Positions 9,171 to 14,756 of a stretch of DNA of 14,756 nt are shown piece by piece; positions within the stretch are counted from its first letter, which is position 1, and each line of letters begins with the position of its first letter. The stretch is from Oscillospiraceae bacterium. Its GTDB lineage: Bacteria > Bacillota > Clostridia > Oscillospirales > Acutalibacteraceae. The notes beneath the pieces are model-generated. The model had not been told where the DNA came from. It made no database searches and saw only the letters and a program-made list of their open reading frames with translations. Both the position numbers and the translations under genes were made by a program. The stretch is taken from positions 1,635 to 16,390 of the forward strand of contig DOZQ01000110.1 in assembly GCA_003517915.1 (NCBI GenBank), read 5' to 3'.

Positions 9171-10325
9171 TTAGTATGTGGCTTTTATATTCTCTAATAC
9201 AAATTCACGCGCTAGGCGGTCGGCCTCAAACAGCCCTGGCAATGAAATTTCTCCGGCCGGCTGGGGTATTTCAAGCACAGCCATACACAGCCGCCCGATT
9301 TCGGCAAACGGGATTTTGCCTTTTAAAAACAGTCCTACCGCCTGCTCATTGGCGGCGTTCAGCGCCGCCGGATAAAATCCCCCGAGCTTTATCGCGGTTT
9401 TCGCCGCCTTTAGGCAAACAAACGTCTCCTCGTCCGGCGGGGCAAAGCTGAGCGAACGGATTTTTCCAAAATCTGGCCCGGCGGTCAGCGACGGTTTTCT
9501 GCCCGGATAGGTCAGCGCGTACTGTATCGGCAGGCGCATATCCGGCAGACCCATTTGAGCTATTACCGCGCCGTCGCAAAACTCCACCATTGAATGGATT
9601 ATGCTCTCCCGGTGGACGACCACCTCTATCATATCATAAGAGACGCCGAACAGGTGCGCCGCCTCTATAATTTCAAGGCCTTTGTTCATCATGGTGGCCG
9701 AATCGACCGTAATCTTCTCGCCCATAGTCCAGTTCGGGTGCCTGAGCGCGTCCTCACGGGTAACGCTTTGCAGCTCCTGTTTGGTCTTGCCGAAAAACGG
9801 CCCGCCCGACGCGGTCAGAATAATTTTTTTTAGCTCTCCCTCCGGCGCGCCCCGCAAGCACTGAAAAATCGCCGAATGCTCGGAATCCACCGGCAGTATG
9901 CGCACGCCGCGCTCCTTCGCCGCTTTCATTACGAGTTCACCGCCCGCCACCAGGGTTTCTTTGTTCGCAAGCGCAATATCCTTGCCCGCCTCTATGGCGC
10001 TCAGCGTGGGTATAAGCCCCGCCATGCCCACGACGGCACTCAGGACTATATCCGCGCCGGTTTCGGCGGCGGCCCGGCTGACGCCTTCTATTCCCGCGTC
10101 AATGCGGGTGCCCAATCCGCTTACGCGGGATTTTAGCTCCAGCGCGGCCTTTTCATCCATGACCGCCGCGATTTCGGGTTTTACCCGGCGGATTTGATCC
10201 TCAAGCAGGTCTATGTTTCTCCCTGCGGCAAGCGCCGTCACCCGCAGCCCCAAATGCTCCGCGACCTCGAGCGTCTGCCGTCCTATAGAGCCGGTGGAGC
10301 CCAGCACCGCGATTTTATTATACAA
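9171..10325 (-). CDS. dxr: 1-deoxy-D-xylulose 5-phosphate reductoisomerase
   Basis: Dxr makes MEP from DXP with NADPH, the committed step of the MEP pathway. The NADPH-binding GSTGSIG is at residues 9-15. The active site shows ANKETLVAGGE (about 120-130), the metal-binding Asp147 and Glu149 in PVDSEHSAIFQCL, and MMNKGLEIIEA with Glu218. ASGGPFF is also present. I chose TTG 10325 (384 residues): it gives the standard MYNKIAVLGSTG start, AAGGCGG lies 7 bases upstream, and it leaves 19 bases after cdsA. The frame is open further, to TTG 10382, but that adds non-conserved residues and overlaps cdsA. The C-terminal helical domain is intact to the stop. The rseP gene follows within about 30 bases. 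Confidence 0.95.
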   Translation of the reverse strand: MYNKIAVLGSTGSIGRQTLEVAEHLGLRVTALAAGRNIDLLEDQIRRVKPEIAAVMDEKAALELKSRVSGLGTRIDAGIEGVSRAAAETGADIVLSAVVGMAGLIPTLSAIEAGKDIALANKETLVAGGELVMKAAKERGVRILPVDSEHSAIFQCLRGAPEGELKKIILTASGGPFFGKTKQELQSVTREDALRHPNWTMGEKITVDSATMMNKGLEIIEAAHLFGVSYDMIEVVVHRESIIHSMVEFCDGAVIAQMGLPDMRLPIQYALTYPGRKPSLTAGPDFGKIRSLSFAPPDEETFVCLKAAKTAIKLGGFYPAALNAANEQAVGLFLKGKIPFAEIGRLCMAVLEIPQPAGEISLPGLFEADRLAREFVLENIKATY

Positions 10326-10344
10326 AGCCTTGCCGCCTTTCTTT

Positions 10345-11187
10345 TTATCGGTATACAATAGGAAAATAAACGGCGGCGACAAAGGTAAACGGAGCCACCA
10401 AAATCAGGCTGTCAAACCTGTCCATAATCCCGCCGTGACCCGGCATGATGCTGCCAAAATCCTTGATGTGGCAGTGCCGCTTGACAACCGAAAAGGCCAA
10501 ATCCCCAAGTGTCGCCAGAAATGAGGAAACCACCGCGAGCACCGTAATCACCGCGAAAGAAACCTTTGCCCCGTAAAAATACTGATATATGCAGCCTGCC
10601 GCAATAAAAAAAATAAGGTTGAACACAATGCCGCCTATAAGCCCTTCAACCGATTTTTTCGGGCTTATGCTCGGCGCCAGCTTGTGTCTGCCTATCGCGC
10701 TGCCTACAAAATATCCGCCCGCGTCGCTGACGCAGGCTCCCATAACGGCTAAAATAATATAAAACACGCCGTCCTCACGTGTCAGCTTAAAGCTTGTGTA
10801 TGACGCGATATCGCGAAGATATATAAGCGTGGAAAGCGCCAGCGGCAGCACCACCGACATCATGAACACAAGGCTTATCTGCTCGGGCACTGTTTTTTCA
10901 CGCTTTAGTATCATCACGCCGAACAGCAAAAGAAAATATCCGTAAAAAATAATCAGCACATACGGCTGCATATATGGGAGACCCAAAAACGGAAAAACTC
11001 CCGCAAATACTGCGCTCACGGCCAGCAGCAGATTATCGGTTATATATTTTGTCGAATAAAGCACTTCCCACAATGCTACGACCGACACTGCGGCAATGCT
11101 GATATTCAAAATTATTGTATGGCAAAAAAACAGCACGACTATAAAAAAGGCAATACCTACCGCACCGGTTATAATCCGTTTTTTCAC
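10345..11187 (-). CDS. cdsA: Phosphatidate cytidylyltransferase (CDP-diglyceride synthase)
   Basis: CdsA makes CDP-diacylglycerol from CTP and phosphatidic acid, the branch point to all bacterial phospholipids. It is an integral membrane protein: the 280 residues hold about eight hydrophobic segments, beginning at residues 5-22. The family signature is intact near the C-terminus (233-259), ending KDFGSIMPGHGGIMDRFD, and the other conserved stretches SDAGGYFVG (154-162) and SPKKSVEG (175-182) are present. The GTG start abuts the uppS stop with no gap; GAGG lies 8 bases upstream inside uppS, so translation is probably coupled. Length is typical of the family. Confidence 0.96.
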   Translation of the reverse strand: MKKRIITGAVGIAFFIVVLFFCHTIILNISIAAVSVVALWEVLYSTKYITDNLLLAVSAVFAGVFPFLGLPYMQPYVLIIFYGYFLLLFGVMILKREKTVPEQISLVFMMSVVLPLALSTLIYLRDIASYTSFKLTREDGVFYIILAVMGACVSDAGGYFVGSAIGRHKLAPSISPKKSVEGLIGGIVFNLIFFIAAGCIYQYFYGAKVSFAVITVLAVVSSFLATLGDLAFSVVKRHCHIKDFGSIMPGHGGIMDRFDSLILVAPFTFVAAVYFPIVYR

Positions 11188-11928
11188 TCAAGATTCCTCA
11201 CTTTCGCCGCCGACTCCCCCAAACCGGCGTTCCCTGCGCGAAAACGCCGCGATGGCCTCGTCGAGATGCTTAGTCTTAAACGCGGGCCAAAGCACGTCTG
11301 AAAACCAGAATTCAGAATAAGCCGACTGCCAGGTCATAAAGTTTGAAAGGCGGTATTCTCCGCTCGGGCGTATTATAAAATCCGGGTCTGGGATGCCGGT
11401 GGTGTAAAGATTATCAGCAACGGTGCGCTCGGTCACGTCCTCGGGGTTTATTCTGCCCTCTTTCGCGTCTCTCGCGATTTTCTGCGCCGCGTGTACTATT
11501 TCATCCCGTCCGCCGTAGTTGACCGCCACGTTCACCTGCATTCCGGTCGCGTCCTTGCCGCCCTCCTCGGCGTCCGCCATAAGCTCTATTATGTCGTGCG
11601 GCAGCGCTGAAAGGTCGCCTATAAACTTGACCCTCATGTTTTCGTCCTTATAGTTCTTCGCGTCTCTTAGATAATTCCTGAGGATGTTCATAAGATTGTC
11701 GATTTCGTCACGAGGGCGGCTCCAGTTTTCGGTGGAAAACACATATACCGTCATATATTTTATACCCAGCTTGTTTGCGTACCGCGAGATGTTCTGAAAG
11801 ACCTTGGCTCCGGCGGAATGCCCGGCCGAGCGCGGCAAAGCGCGGCTTTTGGCCCAGCGGCCGTTACCGTCCATAATAATGCCGATATGCACCGGCAGCT
11901 TTTTCGTTTTGTCAATTTTTTTTCTCAT
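11188..11928 (-). CDS. uppS: Undecaprenyl diphosphate synthase (isoprenyl transferase)
   Basis: UppS condenses IPP units onto FPP in cis to give C55-PP, the lipid carrier for peptidoglycan and other wall polymers. Conserved regions seen are HIGIIMDGNGRWAK with catalytic Asp20, GHSAGAKVF, TVYVFSTENWSRP, and the C-terminal IIRPSGEYRLSNF followed by WQSAYSEFWFSDVLWP. The usual RT in the RTSGE pyrophosphate-binding motif is RP here, a mild variation. I start at ATG 11928 (246 residues) because GGAG lies close upstream and the protein then begins MRKKIDKTKKLPVHIG. The frame is open to 12015, but that extension runs through a hairpin leader and is not conserved-looking. cdsA follows directly. Confidence 0.96.
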   Translation of the reverse strand: MRKKIDKTKKLPVHIGIIMDGNGRWAKSRALPRSAGHSAGAKVFQNISRYANKLGIKYMTVYVFSTENWSRPRDEIDNLMNILRNYLRDAKNYKDENMRVKFIGDLSALPHDIIELMADAEEGGKDATGMQVNVAVNYGGRDEIVHAAQKIARDAKEGRINPEDVTERTVADNLYTTGIPDPDFIIRPSGEYRLSNFMTWQSAYSEFWFSDVLWPAFKTKHLDEAIAAFSRRERRFGGVGGESEES

Positions 11929-11975
11929 ATTCTCTCCGGATATACATAACATGGTATTTAGGGGGAATGCGGCTT

Positions 11976-12007
11976 TCCCCTGTCTTGTCACATAGAAAGA
12001 CAGGGGA
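11976..12007 (-). promoter_or_regulatory. Perfect 11-bp stem-loop in the uppS leader
   Basis: The arms TCCCCTGTCTT and AAGACAGGGGA pair perfectly around a 10-base loop. No U-run follows on either strand, so it is not a standard intrinsic terminator. It falls 48 bases before uppS ATG 11928 and just downstream of a TATAAT box, so it would sit near the 5' end of a transcript starting there. It could stabilise the mRNA or bind a regulator; the role is inference. No riboswitch class is recognised. Confidence 0.5.
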
Positions 12008-12023
12008 GAAATCATATGCTTAT

Positions 12024-12052
12024 ATTATATGAACAATAAACAGATTTTAATG
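12024..12052 (-). promoter_or_regulatory. Possible internal promoter before uppS
   Basis: A perfect -10 TATAAT lies at 12029-12024 in the 132-base frr-uppS gap. The -35 is weak: CATTAA at 17 bases or ATTAAA at 16 bases upstream. A transcript would start near 12017 and carry the stem-loop in a leader of about 90 bases. The surrounding AT-rich stretch makes a chance TATAAT plausible. Confidence 0.35.
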
Positions 12053-12060
12053 CGGACACC

Positions 12061-12615
12061 CTATATCTCCATTATTTCTTTTTCTTTTTTAGCGCAAAGC
12101 TCATCCGCCTGCTTGCAGAATTTGTCGGTAAGCTTCTGAATGTCCTTCTCACTCTCTTTTAAATCGTCCTCGGTAATCTCGCCGTTTTTCTTCTGCGCCT
12201 TGTATTTTTCGATCGCGTCTCTTCTGGCCGTGCGGAAGGCCACCTTGGCTTCCTCGGCGTATTTCGTCAGATCCTTTACAAGCTCTTTTCTGCGTTCCTC
12301 GGTGAGCGGCGGGAAAACCAGACGGATGATTCTACCGTCGTTTTGGGGGTTGATACCCAGGTCGGATATTTGTATGGCCTTTTCGATCATGTGCAGCGTA
12401 GAAATATCCCACGGCTGAATTTGCAGAATTCGCGCTTCTGAAACCGACACCGCCGCCATCTGGTTTATTGCCGTAGGCACGCCGTAATAGTCCACATGGA
12501 TTTTTTCCAGCACGGCAGGGTTGGCTCTGCCCGCACGGACACATGCGTATTCGTCTTGCAGCCCGGCGATGGTTTTGTCCATTTTGCTTTCCGCTTTTTT
12601 CATAATTTCATCCAT
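12061..12615 (-). CDS. frr: Ribosome recycling factor
   Basis: RRF splits post-termination ribosomes together with EF-G. The 184 residues match the usual length of about 185. The three-helix bundle domain is formed by the N-terminal helix and the long C-terminal helices, with VRAGRANPAVLEKI (about 27-40) and YYGVPTAINQMA (about 43-54) leading into the small beta domain. The conserved IQPWD, GINPQNDG, IRLVFPPLTEERRKELVK and AKVAFRTARRDA stretches are all present. The ATG at 12615 has GAGGAGG 9 bases upstream and lies 25 bases after pyrH, so the two are cotranscribed, as in most Firmicutes. Nothing unusual is seen. Confidence 0.97.
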   Translation of the reverse strand: MDEIMKKAESKMDKTIAGLQDEYACVRAGRANPAVLEKIHVDYYGVPTAINQMAAVSVSEARILQIQPWDISTLHMIEKAIQISDLGINPQNDGRIIRLVFPPLTEERRKELVKDLTKYAEEAKVAFRTARRDAIEKYKAQKKNGEITEDDLKESEKDIQKLTDKFCKQADELCAKKEKEIMEI

Positions 12616-12640
12616 TTAAGTCATCCTCCTCTTATGCCGT

Positions 12641-13348
12641 TCATTTCTTTATAATCGTACCGATGGGCAGTCCGCAGACCGCTTTTTTAATATTGTCCGG
12701 GTTATCCAGACTGAAAACCAGAATGGGGATATCATTGTCCATGCACAGCGACGCCGCCGTGCTGTCCATAACGGCGAGGCCGTTGTTGAGTATATCCAGA
12801 TAGGTAAGCTGTTCATATTTTTTGGCGTTTTCATTTTGTTTGGGATCACTGTCATACACACCGTCCACATTGGTGGCTTTAAAAATAATGTCGGCGTCAA
12901 TCTCCGCCGCCCTGAGCGCCGCCGCCGTATCGGTGGAAAAATAGGGGTTGCCGGTGCCGCAGCCGAACACCACGACCCTGCCCTTTTCAAGGTGCCTCAC
13001 CGCGCGGTTGCGTATGTAAGGCTCGGCGATTTCCTGCATTGAGATGCCGGTCTGCACCCTGACATCCAGCTCATACTGCTCGAGTGCGTCGGCCAGCGCC
13101 AGCGAATTGATTACAGTCGCGAGCATGCCCATGTGGTCAGCGCGGGTGCGGTCCATTTTGCCGCCGCTGCGTCCTCTCCAAAAATTCCCGCCGCCCACGA
13201 CTATGCCTATCTGTACACCAAGCTCCGCCGTATCTTTAATGCTCGAGCAAATCTCCAAAACCCGGTCAAAATCAAGGCCCTGTTTTCTGCCGCCCGCCAA
13301 TGCCTCACCGCTCAGCTTTATAAGCACACGGTTATAAACAGGCTTCAA
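12641..13348 (-). CDS. pyrH: UMP kinase
   Basis: PyrH phosphorylates UMP to UDP with ATP, a hexameric enzyme of the amino-acid-kinase fold that is regulated by UTP and GTP in the family. Visible motifs are KLSGEAL (11-17), [10 protein letters not shown] (50-59), [14 protein letters not shown] (69-82), [15 protein letters not shown] (129-143) and [13 protein letters not shown] (157-169). The 235-residue length is standard. The start is TTG 13348, with GGAGG 9 bases upstream; there is no better ATG. It is the first gene after the promoter at 13415-13387, separated from tsf by a terminator, so pyrH-frr and perhaps the following genes form their own unit. Confidence 0.96.
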   Translation of the reverse strand: MKPVYNRVLIKLSGEALAGGRKQGLDFDRVLEICSSIKDTAELGVQIGIVVGGGNFWRGRSGGKMDRTRADHMGMLATVINSLALADALEQYELDVRVQTGISMQEIAEPYIRNRAVRHLEKGRVVVFGCGTGNPYFSTDTAAALRAAEIDADIIFKATNVDGVYDSDPKQNENAKKYEQLTYLDILNNGLAVMDSTAASLCMDNDIPILVFSLDNPDNIKKAVCGLPIGTIIKK

Positions 13349-13386
13349 AAAGCCTCACCTCCATACCCAAGAATATATCTTCACCT

Positions 13387-13415
13387 ATTTTACAATATTC
13401 CCTTGTCAATGTAAA
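13387..13415 (-). promoter_or_regulatory. Sigma-A-type promoter of pyrH-frr and downstream genes
   Basis: Reading leftward: -35 TTTACA (13415-13410, five of six), a 17-base spacer, and -10 TAAAAT (13392-13387, five of six). A TTGACA overlaps the spacer, but no -10 lies at a fitting distance from it. The predicted start near 13380 gives a leader of about 30 bases before pyrH TTG 13348. Confidence 0.65.
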
Positions 13416-13477
13416 GATAAACCATGTGAATAAACCTAAAACTTCTTATGCGGCATCTCTGAATATGTAATAAACGC

Positions 13478-13517
13478 AAAAGAATACCGGCCCAGCAATC
13501 AGGGCGGTATTCTTTTT
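13478..13517 (-). terminator. Intrinsic terminator after tsf, symmetric on both strands
   Basis: A 12-bp stem AAAAGAATACCG/CGGTATTCTTTT is topped by three further C-G pairs with one bulged base and an 8-base loop. On the minus strand it ends in TTTT followed by GCGTTTATT. On the plus strand it ends in TTTTTAGTTGTTTTT, so it could also stop antisense transcription. It lies 57 bases after the tsf stop and before the pyrH promoter, ending the rpsB-tsf unit. A smaller GCCGCT/AGCGGC hairpin sits at 13531-13544. Confidence 0.8.
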
Positions 13518-13573
13518 AGTTGTTTTTCGCGCCGCTAAAGCGGCAGCCAAAAAACATAACATATAGCAAATTC

Positions 13574-14482
13574 CTATTTTATCATGCCGGAAACTTCCTC
13601 CGCGAAATTATCCTCGCGCTTTTGAAGCCCCTCGCCCTTTTCAAACCGCGCAAACGCGGTAACGGTGATATCGCCGCCCAGCTCCTTTGACTTTGCCTCG
13701 AGATATTTCGCGACGGTCAGGTCGTTATCCTTGATGAAAAGCTGTTCAACAAGGCAGTTTTCTTTGAAATATTTGCCGATTCTGCCCGCAACGATTTTTT
13801 CCGCGACCTGCACCGGCTTGCCTTCGTTGACCGCCTGCTCGGTAAGTATCTTCTTTTCCTTCTCGAGCACCTCGTCGGGAACCGATGCCTTGTCGAGATA
13901 AGACGGATTCGCCGCCGCTATCTGCATGGCGATGTCTTTGGCAAGCACCGCGAATTCATCCTCAGCCGCGACGTTCTCCGGCGCGTCAAAGCGTACCATG
14001 ACGCCGATCCGCCCGCCGCCGTGAATATAATTGGAGACGACGCCCTCATAGCGCTCAAACCGGCGGATTTTGATATTCTCGCCTATGGTCAGCACCTTTT
14101 CGCGCAGCAGCTCTTCGACCGTCATCCCGCTGCCGGCGGCCTTTAATTTAAGCAACGCGTCCACATCTGCCGGGCTCTCATTTAAAATAGTTTCCGCGAC
14201 GGTTTTTACAAACGCCTGAAAATCCTCGTTCTTCGCGACAAAATCGGTTTCGGCGTTGACCTCGACCACTACGCCGCCCCGCTCGTCCGACACCGCGTAG
14301 ACTATGCCCTCGGCGGCGATACGCCCGGACTTTTTAGCCGCGGCCGCAAGCCCTTTTTCCCTTAAAAGATCCACGGCTTTTTCCATGTCTCCGCCCGCCT
14401 CGGTGAGCGCTTTTTTACAATCCATCATGCCGACGCCGGTTTTTTCACGCAGCGCCTGAACATCTTTTGCGGTAAATGCCAT
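13574..14482 (-). CDS. tsf: Elongation factor Ts
   Basis: EF-Ts is the guanine-nucleotide exchange factor for EF-Tu in the cytoplasm. The N-terminal UBA-like domain (about 1-50) contains LREKTGVGMMDCKKAL; the usual TGAG is TGVG here. The core signature TDFVAKNEDF is at 79-88, and the two core subdomains continue to the end, with DIAMQIAAANP and YFKENCLVEQ-type stretches that contact EF-Tu. The 302-residue length is normal. ATG 14482 has GGGAGG close upstream. It follows rpsB after 81 bases that contain a hairpin, and a strong terminator ends the unit downstream. Confidence 0.97.
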   Translation of the reverse strand: MAFTAKDVQALREKTGVGMMDCKKALTEAGGDMEKAVDLLREKGLAAAAKKSGRIAAEGIVYAVSDERGGVVVEVNAETDFVAKNEDFQAFVKTVAETILNESPADVDALLKLKAAGSGMTVEELLREKVLTIGENIKIRRFERYEGVVSNYIHGGGRIGVMVRFDAPENVAAEDEFAVLAKDIAMQIAAANPSYLDKASVPDEVLEKEKKILTEQAVNEGKPVQVAEKIVAGRIGKYFKENCLVEQLFIKDNDLTVAKYLEAKSKELGGDITVTAFARFEKGEGLQKREDNFAEEVSGMIK

Positions 14483-14529
14483 TTTTATTCCTCCCGTATT
14501 ACTGGTTTTTGATATTGTTCATCATAAAC

Positions 14530-14552
14530 AATGCCCGCTAAAAGCGGGCATT
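14530..14552 (-). terminator. Hairpin between rpsB and tsf, possible attenuator
   Basis: A 10-bp perfect stem AATGCCCGCT/AGCGGGCATT with a 3-base loop lies 11 bases after the rpsB stop. On the minus strand only GTTTATG follows, so it is at best a weak terminator. It may adjust the S2 to EF-Ts ratio or protect the rpsB 3' end, as proposed for similar intergenic hairpins. A small palindrome TTTCGA-T-TCGAAA fills the space up to the rpsB stop. Confidence 0.5.
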
Positions 14553-14563
14553 TCGATTCGAAA

Positions 14564-14756
14564 TTATTCCGCTGTTTCCGGCTCGTCCTGCTCGTCGACC
14601 TTTGCCGCCTCGTCCTTCGCGGCGGAGCCCATCTCGCCCTGCCTGCCTTCCATCACCGCATGTCCCATGATCTGGGCGATGAGCTTTACGGCGCGGATGG
14701 CATCGTCGTTGCCGGGGATGACATAATCGACCTCGTCGGGATCGCAGTTGGTGTCG
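14564..14756 (-). CDS. rpsB: 30S ribosomal protein S2, C-terminal part
   Basis: Only the last 63 complete codons lie in the window; the start is beyond the right edge. The frame begins [19 protein letters not shown], the strongly conserved S2 segment, followed by [18 protein letters not shown]. It ends in an acidic, Ala/Glu/Asp-rich tail typical of bacterial S2 C-termini, with a TAA stop at 14566-14564. S2 is assembled late into the 30S subunit and is needed for bound S1 and efficient mRNA binding. tsf follows as the second gene of the unit, the near-universal bacterial order. Confidence 0.96.
   Translation of the reverse strand, partial: DTNCDPDEVDYVIPGNDDAIRAVKLIAQIMGHAVMEGRQGEMGSAAKDEAAKVDEQDEPETAE

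Noticed and set aside
706..12007. The shared 10-mer AGACAGGGGA before the hydrolase and in the uppS leader hairpin, as a common regulatory site
   Set aside because: Many 10-base matches are expected by chance in a window this size, and the hydrolase copy has no paired arm.
13531..13544. The GCCGCT/AGCGGC mini-hairpin after tsf as a second terminator
   Set aside because: The stem is only six pairs with a two-base loop and is not followed by a T-run on the minus strand; the larger hairpin next to it explains termination.

Overview
The window looks like a piece of a Clostridia-type Firmicutes chromosome. The organism is inferred from three things: a PolC-type (Gram-positive) replicative polymerase, the gene order rpsB-tsf-pyrH-frr-uppS-cdsA-dxr-rseP-ispG-polC, and a short-form HisG paired with HisZ. 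The base composition is moderately GC-rich, as in Oscillospirales/Ruminococcaceae-like gut bacteria, but genus cannot be read from the sequence alone. Every convincing gene is on the minus strand, so the window reads biologically from right to left.

Layout, right to left. (a) 14756-13574: the 3' end of rpsB (cut by the window edge) and tsf, with a hairpin between them and a strong hairpin terminator after tsf at about 13478-13517. (b) 13415-12061: a sigma-A-like promoter, then pyrH and frr. (c) 12060-11929: a 132-base leader with a TATAAT box and an 11-bp perfect stem-loop. (d) 11928-2705: a tightly packed run of uppS, cdsA, dxr, rseP, ispG and polC. (e) 2696-800: a good promoter directly behind polC, then hisZ and hisG overlapping by ATGA. 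(f) 702-1: the N-terminal 234 residues of a predicted secreted alpha/beta hydrolase, cut by the left edge.

The cluster joins translation (S2, EF-Ts, ribosome recycling factor), pyrimidine nucleotide supply (UMP kinase), isoprenoid and lipid-carrier synthesis (Dxr and IspG of the MEP pathway, UppS), phospholipid synthesis (CdsA), membrane proteolysis (site-2 protease) and DNA replication (PolC). HisZ and HisG together form the first enzyme of histidine synthesis; no other his gene is visible here.

The most notable anomaly is polC. It reads as two ORFs because of two single-base insertions 50-odd bases apart in the zinc-binding loop between the exonuclease/PHP half and the catalytic half. Removing both restores a 1429-residue protein of normal length. 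Since PolC is normally essential, assembly or sequencing error is the leading explanation. I see no transposon, phage gene, CRISPR array, tRNA, defence system or other candidate for a new system; this is largely an ordinary core-genome region.
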